Notes: generated by a model from the sequence alone, not told the origin. Shown: positions 8,316 through 16,733, counted from the stretch's first letter. The stretch: DNA of 29,114 bases from a bacterium (GCA_021796015.1 JAJYOT010000021.1:1-29114); one strand, 5' to 3'. Made by a program: numbers and translations.

Positions 8316-9475
8316 TGCGTTCGTTTGCCGTCATTGTCGCCGCCGGTTCTGGATCCCGGATGGGAAAGCCCAAGCAGTTTTTGCCTTTAGCGGGGAAAAC
8401 CGTGGTTGAATGGTCGCTCAAGGCTTTTTTGGACACGCCTGAAATTGAAGGCGTCATTTTAGTGACGACGGCAGAAAACATCAAAGAACATTCAAAAAGG
8501 CTTTCTTCCGATAAGGTTAAGCTGGTCGAAGGCGGCGCGACTCGGATGGAATCGGTGCGGCGCGGTTTTAAAGCGGTTCCCGAGGATGTTGATTTAATTG
8601 CTGTTCATGACGGAGCCAGGCCCTTGATTACCCCGCAGGTGATTCATGAGGTTTTGGAAGAAGCCTACGAATCGGGGGCGGCGGTAGCGGCGGTAGCGGT
8701 GAAAGATACCCTCAAAAAAGTAACCAATAAACAGCTTTGGGTTTCGGCGACCCCGGTGCGCAGTTCCTTTTGGATGGCGCAAACCCCCCAATGCTACCGT
8801 CGGGAGATTTTAGAAGAAGCCCTTCAGAAGTTCGCGGATGAAAAAAACGCGACCGATGAAAGCCAATTGGTCGAAAAATCCGGCCACCGGGTGAAGGTGG
8901 TGACGGCGTCTTATGAAAATATTAAGATAACTACTCCAGAGGACTTGGTTATGGCGGAAAGCTTGATGGAAAAGCGAATGGGAGGGCAAAAGAAAATCTC
9001 CGTGGGAATTGGCTATGACGTTCACAAATTGGTGGCGGGTCGAGATTTGTGGCTGGGGGGAATTAAGATTAGTCACTCCAAGGGGCTCTTAGGGCATTCG
9101 GACGGAGATGTTGTTTTGCACGCGGTTGGAGACGCTATTTTAGGCGCCTTGGGGGAAGGGGAAATTGGAATAATGTTCCCGCCGGACAACCCAAAAATCA
9201 AGGGAATCGCAAGCAAGGAAATTATCGCGGCCATCATGGATAAAGTCGCGCAAAAAAAGGCTCAAATTTCCCATGTCGATATCAATGTTTTGGCGGAAGA
9301 GCCGAAACTGAAACCCCATTATGGAGCGATAAAAACTTCGCTGGCTTCCCTCTTAGGTCTTCCCGAACAATCCATCAACGTCAAAGCCAAAACCCATGAA
9401 GGTCTTGATTCCATCGGAGAAGGCAAGGCCATGGCCTGCCAAGCGGTCGCTTCCGTTTTAATGCCCTTGCCATGA
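8315..9475 (+). CDS. ispDF: Bifunctional IspD/IspF of the MEP isoprenoid pathway
   Basis: Fusion of 2-C-methyl-D-erythritol 4-phosphate cytidylyltransferase (IspD, about 1-225) and 2-C-methyl-D-erythritol 2,4-cyclodiphosphate synthase (IspF, about 230-386). IspD shows the nucleotide-binding AAGSGSRMGKPKQF and VHDGARPLI. IspF shows its metal ligands D235 and H237 in GYDVH and H269 in the GHSDGDVVLH block, plus the NVKAKTHEGL motif near the end. The D-to-H spacing matches IspF (D8, H10 and H42 in E. coli numbering). It provides prenyl precursors, which the polyprenyl synthase at 17828 would consume. The stop overlaps the next gene as ATGA. Confidence 0.96.
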   Translation: MRSFAVIVAAGSGSRMGKPKQFLPLAGKTVVEWSLKAFLDTPEIEGVILVTTAENIKEHSKRLSSDKVKLVEGGATRMESVRRGFKAVPEDVDLIAVHDGARPLITPQVIHEVLEEAYESGAAVAAVAVKDTLKKVTNKQLWVSATPVRSSFWMAQTPQCYRREILEEALQKFADEKNATDESQLVEKSGHRVKVVTASYENIKITTPEDLVMAESLMEKRMGGQKKISVGIGYDVHKLVAGRDLWLGGIKISHSKGLLGHSDGDVVLHAVGDAILGALGEGEIGIMFPPDNPKIKGIASKEIIAAIMDKVAQKKAQISHVDINVLAEEPKLKPHYGAIKTSLASLLGLPEQSINVKAKTHEGLDSIGEGKAMACQAVASVLMPLP

Positions 9476-10047
9476 GCCGCACACGCCTTCCTTTTTTGTG
9501 GGGCTTACTATTAGTCTTGACCTCGATAGGGTTTCTCCTTTCCGCTTCCTCGCAAGAGGGTTCCTCTAAAACCATTGATTACTTGGTTTCCGTCAAAGGT
9601 CATCATTACCGTTTCCAGCAAATCGGTACTTTTACTTATTTTGTTTGCGTCAAAAAAGATTCTTCCAACGATTGTCAGAAAATTCAAGCGCTCAATCTAC
9701 AGGCTAACGTGGATTGGGACGGCTTAAAAGCCAAGGCAAAAAAGAAAAGCCTTAAAAACCCAGATGCTATTTTGGCGAAAGAGACTTTTGTCGATCAATA
9801 CGGCGGGCCTTGGGAAATTGACTTGCGAATAGCTCACGCTTCTGATGCCCCGCAAAATTTCTTGAAACCTTTTCATGCCAAGGTCCTAGCCCCTTTCTGG
9901 GGATACAAGGTCTCTCAATCGCCCTCCGGCGATATTTTGTCGGCCCAAGTGCTTCTCAAAAAATCAGAATGGGAGGCGGCAAAGAAAGACCTGGGGCTTA
10001 TTCCTTCCAAGAAGAAAAAATTCAGCTTCGGCAGCTTGTTTCAGTAA
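9472..10047 (+). CDS. Exported or membrane-anchored protein of unknown function
   Basis: I do not recognise this 191-residue protein. It has a hydrophobic N-terminus (about 7-26) after two arginines, consistent with a signal peptide or anchor. The body is soluble and basic, with two cysteines close together (the CVKKDSSNDC stretch, about 58-68) that could form a disulfide. A lysine-rich stretch lies near residues 85-100 and the tail is also lysine-rich. The start overlaps the ispDF stop as ATGA, so it is translated from the same operon. A role in the envelope is a guess from the signal sequence only. Confidence 0.75.
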   Translation: MSRTRLPFLWGLLLVLTSIGFLLSASSQEGSSKTIDYLVSVKGHHYRFQQIGTFTYFVCVKKDSSNDCQKIQALNLQANVDWDGLKAKAKKKSLKNPDAILAKETFVDQYGGPWEIDLRIAHASDAPQNFLKPFHAKVLAPFWGYKVSQSPSGDILSAQVLLKKSEWEAAKKDLGLIPSKKKKFSFGSLFQ

Positions 10048-10065
10048 GCTTTGTCCGTCTCCCTG

Positions 10066-10218
10066 TTAAACATCCGGCGGCTCGAAGCTTTTTAAAATTT
10101 CCAACAGGTTTATTTCCATTAGATTTAGATTTCCCGTAGTGTCCAGATTTTGACGGCGGAAACAGCCTTTCACGGCCTTTAATTGCGCGATTGTCCTGGG
10201 TCCTTTGCCGTCCGCCGT
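10066..10218 (-). other. Open frame in the intergenic gap, possible gene remnant or small ORF
   Basis: The gap 10048-10316 has no convincing complete gene. On the minus strand a 50-codon open stretch ends at a TAA (10068-10066) and begins just after a TAG. It reads like protein in its last 30 codons (NLDTTGNLNLMEINLLEILK), with possible GTG and ATG starts giving 35 or 17 residues. No ribosome binding site stands out and the other side is the promoter region of the + strand gene. It may be chance, a small protein or a decayed gene end. Confidence 0.15.
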
Positions 10219-10255
10219 CTAGGACTTTTGACCCATGTGGGTTTTCCCAGGCGGT

Positions 10256-10264
10256 TGCTAGAAT
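10256..10264 (+). promoter_or_regulatory. Extended -10 promoter element
   Basis: TGCTAGAAT fits an extended -10 (TGn plus TAGAAT). No -35 hexamer is well placed. It would start transcription near 10271, giving a leader of about 46 bases before the ATG at 10317. The core GCTAGAAT recurs before the tRNA and, as GCTATAAT, before two other genes in this window. Confidence 0.4.
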
Positions 10265-10316
10265 AGATATGATGCGCTGTCAGGCGCTGAAATCGTATGA
10301 AGAGGTAAAAACAGAA

Positions 10317-10850
10317 ATGAAAAACGTGAAAGCTCAAGTCGTTGCCGCTCTTTTTGGGGTGGGAGTGATTTTTCCGCTTCGAGCGCGAGCGGACCAGTGG
10401 GCTCCGACGAATATCCCAGCGACGGTCGCGGGGCTTAAGACGGCAGCCTCCAAGGCGGCCAGATCGAATCAAGCCAAACCGGTCTTGGTTTCGGCCGCAG
10501 GCGGCGGTTCCTGCATTATTTCTAATCCCGGTGTCATGAAGGTATATGGAGTCTGGTATTTTGGCGGGAAGGATTGGCAGGAGGATGAGACAGCGCACTA
10601 TTCGATTCCCATGGAAGCATGGAACAAGGCGCATAAATCAATGCTGGAAGCGATTCGACGTCTTAAAGCTACCGGTTATTCCATTGTTGAGGCCCACATT
10701 CTTGGCGACGAAGAAAACAGCTCTGGTGGTAGTGGTTCTATTGTGACTAAAAACCAGGTGGGTAGCCTAGATCCGAACGGTGAGTGCTACCAGTACGTCA
10801 TTTACTATACCGTCTCTTTAAAAACATTATCCCAATTATGCAGTAAGTAA
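10317..10850 (+). CDS. Secreted protein of unknown function
   Basis: Unrecognised protein of 177 residues. ATG 10317 gives a clean signal peptide (MKNVKAQ, hydrophobic core, then ARADQW with likely cleavage after ARA), and AGAGG at 10301-10305 precedes it. In-frame ATG codons at 10269 and 10272 would give an acidic, atypical n-region and are less likely. The mature part has a Gly/Ser stretch before its first cysteine (GGGSC), a GVWYFGGKDWQEDE segment, a helical middle, a GSGG linker and two cysteines near the end. Three cysteines in total would leave one unpaired. It stands alone between a putative promoter and the mtaB promoter region. Confidence 0.7.
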   Translation: MKNVKAQVVAALFGVGVIFPLRARADQWAPTNIPATVAGLKTAASKAARSNQAKPVLVSAAGGGSCIISNPGVMKVYGVWYFGGKDWQEDETAHYSIPMEAWNKAHKSMLEAIRRLKATGYSIVEAHILGDEENSSGGSGSIVTKNQVGSLDPNGECYQYVIYYTVSLKTLSQLCSK

Positions 10851-10897
10851 CGCGGTTTAAGACCCAGATGGGCGCGTGAGGGAGTTTTCTCGTGTTC

Positions 10898-10930
10898 CGC
10901 CGCTCGTTTATTTTGATCCGACGAACGGCG
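10898..10930 (+). other. Imperfect inverted repeat upstream of mtaB
   Basis: A ten-base arm (CGCCGCTCGT, 10898-10907) pairs with ACGAACGGCG (10921-10930) with one C-A mismatch and a 13-base loop. No T-run follows, so it is a poor intrinsic terminator for the upstream gene. It may still slow or end transcription, or act as an operator. The rest of the 140-base gap holds only the -10 element at 10976. Confidence 0.25.
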
Positions 10931-10975
10931 CCTTGAGGCTGTCGTCCTCGGCGAAGTTTTTAAGGGCGCGAGAAA

Positions 10976-10983
10976 GCTATAAT
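10976..10983 (+). promoter_or_regulatory. -10 promoter element for mtaB
   Basis: GCTATAAT contains a perfect TATAAT at 10978-10983. Transcription would begin near 10990, at or one base before the GTG start at 10991, predicting a leaderless mRNA; no Shine-Dalgarno sequence is present. No clear -35 box is seen. Confidence 0.45.
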
Positions 10984-10990
10984 TTATTAG

Positions 10991-12241
10991 GTGAAAGCGT
11001 TTTTTAAGACCTATGGTTGCCGGGTCAATCAATACGAGACCGAAGCCCTCAGGGAAAAATTAACCAAGAACCGCTTCGCGGAGGTTTCGGATAATTTCGC
11101 CTCGGCGGATATTTGCGTTATCAACACCTGCACGGTGACTGAAGAGGCTGATCAGGATGCTTTGCGTCTCATTCGGAAAATTTCCCGCAGAAACCCATTG
11201 GCTCGGTTGGTAGTCACTGGATGCTTGGCTTCCCGCAGTCCGGAAATGATTCAAAACGCCGCTCCCCAGGCCTTGATTGTCGGCAATAAGGATAAGGAAA
11301 ATATTCCCGCCTTAATTGGTTGCGGCCTTGCCCCGGCGCCGTCTTCCATCAGCGGGTTTTGGGGACACTCCCGCGCTTTTATCAAGATTCAAGACGGCTG
11401 CGACATGGGATGTTCTTTTTGCATTATTCCCTCGATTCGCCCGCGATTATTCTCTCGTCCTTTTCAAGAGCTTAAGATGGAAATTGAAGGCTTGATTCAA
11501 AATCGTTGTCCTGAAGTGGTCTTGTGCGGGATTCGACTGGGACGATACCTTTCTCAAGATTTAGAGGGAAGGCGAATTGATTTTGTGGGGCTTTTAGAAC
11601 GTTTGATTCAAATTCCAGGAGATTTTCGCATTCGACTTTCTTCTCTTGAAATTACCGACGTGACGGATCGCTTTATCAATTTATTCGCGAGTTCTGAGGG
11701 AAAAATAGCGCCGTCGCTTCACCTTCCTCTTCAAGCGGGATCAGATAAAACCTTGAAAGAAATGAAGCGCTGGTATACGAGCGATTTTTTCCGAAAACGC
11801 CTGAAAGCTTTGCGTGAAAAAATTCCTCATTGCGCGGTTTTTAGCGACGTGATGTCGGGTTTTCCCGGGGAATCTGAAGCGGATTTCGAGGAAAGCTTGA
11901 ATTTCATTCGCGAAATGAAGTTCGCCGGCCTTCACCCATTTAGATATTCCGCGCGTCCTGGAACCGAAGCGGAAAAAAGGTCCGATCAGCTCACGGAAAA
12001 AACAATTCTTGCGCGCGGGCAAGAATTACGTTTATTGGATCGCCGCTTACGGACTCAATTTGCGGCTCATTCGCTAGGAAGCAAGCGTCGGGTGGTCGTC
12101 GAAGGGCGTCCGGGAAAACCTGAGGGCCTTTGCGAAGATTTTCTGAGCGTATCTTTAGATCGCTATCCCGGCCCCGGTTTTGCCTGGGTTCGGGTTCATT
12201 CGTTAAAAGACGAGATGGCCTTCGCCGAAGTTTTAAAATGA
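10991..12241 (+). CDS. mtaB: tRNA t6A37 methylthiotransferase, MtaB type
   Basis: Radical SAM enzyme of the MiaB/MtaB family that adds a methylthio group to N6-threonylcarbamoyladenosine at tRNA position 37. The UPF0004 N-terminal domain has its three cluster cysteines (C10 in TYGCRVNQYETEA, C47 in NTCTVTEEAD, C78 in VTGCLAS). The radical SAM CxxxCxxC is C137, C141, C144 in GCDMGCSFCIIP, and a TRAM-like C-terminal domain follows (about 355-416). The YGCRVNQYETEA motif and length of 416 favour MtaB over MiaB or RimO. GTG 10991 is the only start that keeps the N-terminal motif, and it appears leaderless. The stop overlaps the next gene as ATGA. Confidence 0.9.
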   Translation: MKAFFKTYGCRVNQYETEALREKLTKNRFAEVSDNFASADICVINTCTVTEEADQDALRLIRKISRRNPLARLVVTGCLASRSPEMIQNAAPQALIVGNKDKENIPALIGCGLAPAPSSISGFWGHSRAFIKIQDGCDMGCSFCIIPSIRPRLFSRPFQELKMEIEGLIQNRCPEVVLCGIRLGRYLSQDLEGRRIDFVGLLERLIQIPGDFRIRLSSLEITDVTDRFINLFASSEGKIAPSLHLPLQAGSDKTLKEMKRWYTSDFFRKRLKALREKIPHCAVFSDVMSGFPGESEADFEESLNFIREMKFAGLHPFRYSARPGTEAEKRSDQLTEKTILARGQELRLLDRRLRTQFAAHSLGSKRRVVVEGRPGKPEGLCEDFLSVSLDRYPGPGFAWVRVHSLKDEMAFAEVLK

Positions 12242-15200
12242 TCGTTTCTTATGGCCCGTTTCACCCGGCCCTTGAAGAAGCCTTTGCTTCTCACCTTCAG
12301 GAATTAATTTCTTCCGGCGAAGTTCCGGTTTGCGTGGTTGTTCCTTCCAGGCGCATGGCGTCTCGTCTTGAACGCCTCTTAGCCGTTGAGAAAGAGCTCT
12401 CTCTTCTCAATGTGCATTTTCATACTTTTTACAGTTTGGCGTGGTCGCTCGCTCGGGAGGAGGATCCCTTGGAAGGCATTTTTCTTTCAGAGCCAGTTTT
12501 CTTTAACCGCTTGGTGGATGCTTTAGCGGAAACCGAAATACCGGCTTCTCTCTGGCCGAGGAAATCAAAAAAGCCCAAGGCTTTTTCAGACAGCGTGCGC
12601 GCAAGCTTGCGGGACCTCATTGATGCCAACCTTGTTTTTGAGGACCTTGATAGTCACTGGGAAGAAATTCGCGAATTTGAAGGGGGAAATATTCTTGAGC
12701 CTTTGTGCCGCTTTGCCCAGGCTTACCGGGCTAAATTAAAAACCCTGGGAATTTTCTCCCTGGCGGAATTGGTTCGTTTTTCTGCCCAAAAATCAGAAGG
12801 GTCGCATTTTCTAGGGCAGTTTCGGGAAATCATTTATTACGGGTTTTATGATTTGACCGGGCTTCAGCTTGATTTTTTTGAGAGCGTGACGAGAACTCAT
12901 CCCTGTCATTTGTTTTTTCCCTATATAAAATCCCATCCCGCTTTTGCTTTTGCGAAAGATTTTTTTGAACAAAAATTGGCGGTCCATGAATTGAGAGAAT
13001 TAAACCCTGGGTTTGAGCGGAAAGCCCTGGGGCCTGTTTTAAAAAATCTTTTCTCGCCCGCGGAAAAAGCACTTTCTTTAAGCCAGCCAATTCGCTTTGT
13101 GTCAGCTTCCGGATTGGAGGACGAAATTTGGTTTTCGGCCAAGGAAATATTGCGACTGGTTGAAGAGGAAAAAATCAGGTTTGATGAAATTGGAGTTGTC
13201 GCTCGTTCGCTTGAGAGCGCCCGAAGTTTGATTGACCGTATTTTTGAAGAAAATCAAATTCCCCTGGACATGAAGGCCAAAGAGCCACTTCTGCGCCATC
13301 CTTTGGCCAAAACGCTTTTAAATTTTTTGAGTTTAGTTCGCCGGGATTTTCCTAGCTATTTGGTCGAGGATATTATTTCTTCTCCCTATTTTAATCCTGA
13401 AAATATCGAGAGTCAGAATTGGAAATGGAGCATTCGGCGCATCACTAAAGACTTAAAGCTGAGCGGCGGCTGGCTTCAATGGAATGGGCGTCTGGGGGAA
13501 ATAATCTCAAGGAAAGCCGATATCATGGAGAATTTTCCATTGAAACCTGCAAAGGAGCTTTGGAATTTTTTAATTCTTTGGCGGGAAGTTTTAAGCGCTC
13601 ATCCTGCTTCCTGGTCTGGTTTTGCCAAAGCCTGTGCGGATTTAATTGAGCGCTTCTTTAAATTGCCCGAGGGTTTTTCCGTTCAGGAAAAAGAGGCTTT
13701 GGAATTATTTTTAGACGCGCTAAAAACGTTATCTTTGCTTGACCGAATATCACGTCCCAGGGATTTTGCCGATGGCCTAGACGCTCTTGAGGAAAAACTT
13801 AGGCGTTCGTCTTTTGAGACTTCATCGGGGATTAAGGGGGTTAGAGCGCTGGATGCGATGGCCGCTCGAGGCGAATCTTTTCGGGTTTTGTTTGTTTTTG
13901 GGCTTAATGAGAGCGTCTTTCCGCGAACAATCTCAGAAGACCCTATTTTAAGAGATCAGGCGCGCGCTTTTTTGCGGCATCCCCTTGGATATTGGATTCG
14001 TCCGAAAAAGGAAGGCTATGAAGAAGAAAAACTTTTATTTTATCTTTTAGTTTCTTCCGTTCAGGAACAACTCTACTGCGTTTATTCCCGTTCCGATGAG
14101 GAAGGACGCGAACAAGCGCCGTCTTTTTACCTTTATGAGTTGGCGCGGGCCGCGAATAAAACTTTGACGGAGACCGATATTTTAAGGGTCCCGAGAAATA
14201 TCGAAGAAAAACTAAATATGGTTGATCCGCGGTATCTTTCTCCGAATGAAATGGGGCTTTACGCGTCTTTCCGGAATCAAAGCGCCGTCCTCTATCTCAA
14301 GGCTCTTCATCTTCCCCAGGCGGAGATTTTGGAAGTGGGGCTTAAAGCGGCTTTGGAACTCAATGAGTATTCATCTAGTGGAGAAAGAGATGGAATAGTT
14401 GAGACGCCTAAAGATTTTCTTCAAAAATGGAAACATAACGTTTCTTCCAGCGGTCTTGAGCTTTACGCCCAGTGCCCGTTTCGTTTTTTTGCCGCGCGCG
14501 TCTTAAAACTTACGGAAGAAGAAAAAAATGCCAAAGACGAGCTTTCGCCTAAAATTGTGGGAATTATCTATCATGACATTCTGAAGCGTTTTTACTCCTC
14601 TCTTTCGTCTTTAGTTTTTGAAGGTAAAAAATCTTATGATGGTTTTTTTGAGCGCGCCGTTGAGGACTCTTTTGCTGAATACGACTCAAATAAGCTTGGG
14701 GTCTATCCTCTTTTGTGGTTGTCGGCCAAAAATAACATGAGCGCGCATTTACGAAGATTAGTCGAATGGGACATCCGTCGTCTCCAAGAAAAAAATATGC
14801 GTCCCTTGGAATTTGAAAAAGAATTTCGTGCGAATATTTCCGGTCCGTTTGTTTGCGGCTTTCGCGGAGTTTTTGATCGAATTGACGGGAGTTTGGACGA
14901 GCAAAAGCTTGAGATTATTGATTATAAGACGAGTTGGAAGAAAGGCAATCCCAAAAAATTGATTGAAGATGGGAGTTATTTTCAACTTCCGCTTTATTTT
15001 GAGCTCCTCTCTAAAAATGATCCCGCGAGGGAAATCGAGGGGGGGGTTCTTTATGAAATCGAAGGAAAATCTCAAGACCTGCTTCCTTCCACTTACCCTT
15101 ACTCTTTTTCGGATTGGCAAGCGCAACGAGAGAGTTTTTTTAAAAACGTGTCACGTCTTTTAAGCTCCATCGAGCTCGGTTATTTTCCGATAAAACCCGA

Positions 15201-15327
15201 TGACCAGAGTGAATACGGCCATTGTAGTTATTGCCGGTTTCAAAACCTTTGCCGAAAGAACCACTCTCATTCAAGATACCGCGCCAAGACATTCCTCGAA
15301 AAAATATTTACGGAGAAAGCGAATTGA
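12238..15327 (+). CDS. AddB/RexB-like helicase-nuclease subunit
   Basis: Large (1029-residue) protein of the AddB family, which with AddA processes double-strand breaks for recombination. The N-terminus has a degenerate helicase-like phosphate loop (VCVVVPSRRMASRLERLL). The GLNESVFPR motif lies near the middle, and the C-terminal PD-(D/E)XK nuclease has D880 in FDRID and D895-Y-K897 in IIDYKT. The four cysteines of the AddB iron-sulfur staple are all present: C746 in QCPFRFF and C996, C999, C1005 in CSYCRFQNLC. No AddA homologue is visible in the window. Start ATG 12238 overlaps the mtaB stop; an upstream reading would run through mtaB in another frame. Confidence 0.85.
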   Translation: MIVSYGPFHPALEEAFASHLQELISSGEVPVCVVVPSRRMASRLERLLAVEKELSLLNVHFHTFYSLAWSLAREEDPLEGIFLSEPVFFNRLVDALAETEIPASLWPRKSKKPKAFSDSVRASLRDLIDANLVFEDLDSHWEEIREFEGGNILEPLCRFAQAYRAKLKTLGIFSLAELVRFSAQKSEGSHFLGQFREIIYYGFYDLTGLQLDFFESVTRTHPCHLFFPYIKSHPAFAFAKDFFEQKLAVHELRELNPGFERKALGPVLKNLFSPAEKALSLSQPIRFVSASGLEDEIWFSAKEILRLVEEEKIRFDEIGVVARSLESARSLIDRIFEENQIPLDMKAKEPLLRHPLAKTLLNFLSLVRRDFPSYLVEDIISSPYFNPENIESQNWKWSIRRITKDLKLSGGWLQWNGRLGEIISRKADIMENFPLKPAKELWNFLILWREVLSAHPASWSGFAKACADLIERFFKLPEGFSVQEKEALELFLDALKTLSLLDRISRPRDFADGLDALEEKLRRSSFETSSGIKGVRALDAMAARGESFRVLFVFGLNESVFPRTISEDPILRDQARAFLRHPLGYWIRPKKEGYEEEKLLFYLLVSSVQEQLYCVYSRSDEEGREQAPSFYLYELARAANKTLTETDILRVPRNIEEKLNMVDPRYLSPNEMGLYASFRNQSAVLYLKALHLPQAEILEVGLKAALELNEYSSSGERDGIVETPKDFLQKWKHNVSSSGLELYAQCPFRFFAARVLKLTEEEKNAKDELSPKIVGIIYHDILKRFYSSLSSLVFEGKKSYDGFFERAVEDSFAEYDSNKLGVYPLLWLSAKNNMSAHLRRLVEWDIRRLQEKNMRPLEFEKEFRANISGPFVCGFRGVFDRIDGSLDEQKLEIIDYKTSWKKGNPKKLIEDGSYFQLPLYFELLSKNDPAREIEGGVLYEIEGKSQDLLPSTYPYSFSDWQAQRESFFKNVSRLLSSIELGYFPIKPDDQSEYGHCSYCRFQNLCRKNHSHSRYRAKTFLEKIFTEKAN

Positions 15328-16634
15328 ATTTCCTTGAATATCAAAAAAAAGAGCTCCATATCGAGGGGCTTCGGGCTGCATCCGTGGCTCTGGAATTTAA
15401 GACCCCGCTTTACGTCTATTCTCAATCAAAGATTGTCGAGCGATACCGGAAACTGTCCCATTTTTTTTCTTTGCGACCGACTTTAATCGCTTATGCACTT
15501 AAAGCTAATTCTAACCTCCATCTTTGCCGGATTCTTCAAAGAGAGGGGGCGGGGGCGGAAACGGTTTCAGGCGGCGAACTTCTTTTGGCCTATCGAGCGG
15601 GTTTTAAATCTTCTCAAATTCTGTTTTCCGGAGTCGGTAAAACTCGGGAAGAAATTAGGCTTGGAATCAAACTCGGAATTTTATCTTTTAACGTCGAGTC
15701 TTTTGAGGAGTTGAAAGTTATATCCCAAGAAGCTTCTAAAATGCGGCGGGTCGCTCCGATTTCGGTTCGAATTAATTTCCCTATCGAAGCTAAAACCCAT
15801 CCTCACACGATGACTTCCGGCCGCTCCTCTAAGTTTGGGGTCGAGGAAAAAGAAGCCTTTGAGATATACCGGTGGTCTCAAAAACAGCGTTTCTTAAAGA
15901 TTGTGGGCCTTCATTCTCATGGCGGGTCTCAGCTGTTTTCCGCGACGCCGTATATTCAGACGGTAAAACTTGCCGGAAAATTTATTCGCTGTTTAAAAGA
16001 GCAAAATATTTCTTTATCTTTTGTGGATATGGGAGGCGGGTTTGGAGTTGGCGCGGTCCAGGCCAAAGGCCGAGCGTCCTCGTCGTGCTTTGGGGAATGC
16101 GTCAGCGACAGGGAGGGAAAAGAGGCGGAGGAAGATTCTCGGTTGTCTCAAATCGCCCGCGCCTACGCCCGTGAATTTAAGGACTTTCCTTCCCTTAAGC
16201 TCATCATCGAGCCGGGGCGTTTTTTAGTCGCAGAAAGCGGGATACTTTTGACCCGGATTGTTTACGTCAAAGGCGTGGGCAAACGTCAGTTTCTCATCGT
16301 AGATGCGGGAATGAATGATTTTTTGCGTCCGGCTCTTTATGGGGCGCGCCATCCGGTTATTCCAGTCGTTAAGAAAAAAGGGAAATCCGGATTTTTCGAC
16401 GTGGCGGGCCCTGTTTGCGAATCTGCTGATTTTTTTGTCCGAGGGAGAAAATTCATTTCTCCCCAAGCCGGGGATCTCTTGGCGGTTCTTGATGTCGGAG
16501 CTTACGGATTTTCGATGAGCTCTCATTACAATTTTCGCCCTAGAGCGGCGGAGGTCTTGGTCAGGGGAAAAACCGCGCGCCTGATCCGCCGCCGTGAGTC
16601 TTTCGGGGATTTGAGTAAGACGGAATCGCGATAA
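15324..16634 (+). CDS. lysA: Diaminopimelate decarboxylase
   Basis: PLP enzyme for the last step of lysine synthesis, decarboxylating meso-diaminopimelate. PLP lysine K60 lies in LIAYALKAN; the HSHGGSQ glycine-rich loop, the EPGRFLVAESG phosphate-binding motif and the catalytic cysteine C365 in GPVCESAD are present. Length is 436 residues from TTG 15324, which overlaps the AddB stop as TTGA and has GGAGA at 15312-15316. An earlier in-frame start would lie inside the AddB nuclease. A charged, low-complexity insertion (about 250-275; SSSCFGECVSDREGKEAEED) interrupts the barrel after the VDMGGGFG motif and is longer than usual. Arginine or ornithine decarboxylase of fold type III is less likely given CESAD. 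Confidence 0.93.
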   Translation: MNFLEYQKKELHIEGLRAASVALEFKTPLYVYSQSKIVERYRKLSHFFSLRPTLIAYALKANSNLHLCRILQREGAGAETVSGGELLLAYRAGFKSSQILFSGVGKTREEIRLGIKLGILSFNVESFEELKVISQEASKMRRVAPISVRINFPIEAKTHPHTMTSGRSSKFGVEEKEAFEIYRWSQKQRFLKIVGLHSHGGSQLFSATPYIQTVKLAGKFIRCLKEQNISLSFVDMGGGFGVGAVQAKGRASSSCFGECVSDREGKEAEEDSRLSQIARAYAREFKDFPSLKLIIEPGRFLVAESGILLTRIVYVKGVGKRQFLIVDAGMNDFLRPALYGARHPVIPVVKKKGKSGFFDVAGPVCESADFFVRGRKFISPQAGDLLAVLDVGAYGFSMSSHYNFRPRAAEVLVRGKTARLIRRRESFGDLSKTESR

Positions 16635-16638
16635 AAAA

Positions 16639-16713
16639 TGGTGCGCTCGCCGGGAATCGAACCTGGATATCAAGCTTCGCAGGCTTGCACACTATCCGTT
16701 GTGTTACGAGCGC
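16639..16713 (-). tRNA. tRNA-Arg, anticodon GCG
   Basis: On the minus strand a complete cloverleaf of 75 bases, including an encoded CCA, folds. The seven-pair acceptor stem is GCGCTCG with CGAGCGC, the D stem ACAC/GTGT has an eight-base loop AACGGATA, the anticodon stem is CAAGC/GCTTG with loop CTGCGAA (anticodon GCG, Arg codon CGC), and the T loop is TTCGATT. The variable loop has four bases, and the T stem CCAGG/CCCGG has a central A-C mismatch. A20 and C35 agree with arginine identity, and the discriminator base is A. Six T residues follow the CCA. The lysA stop lies four bases beyond its 3' end on the other strand. Confidence 0.93.
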
Positions 16714-16733
16714 CTAAAAACCGCAACATTTAT

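Noticed and set aside
10179..10634. 151-residue minus-strand ORF opposite the secreted protein gene
   Set aside because: The translation is rich in Arg, His and Ser without any domain and lies opposite a gene with a clean signal peptide; it is a shadow.
15231..15323. Longer lysA reading from 15231
   Set aside because: It runs through the AddB cysteine cluster in another frame; TTG 15324 has a well spaced GGAGA and a TTGA overlap with the AddB stop.
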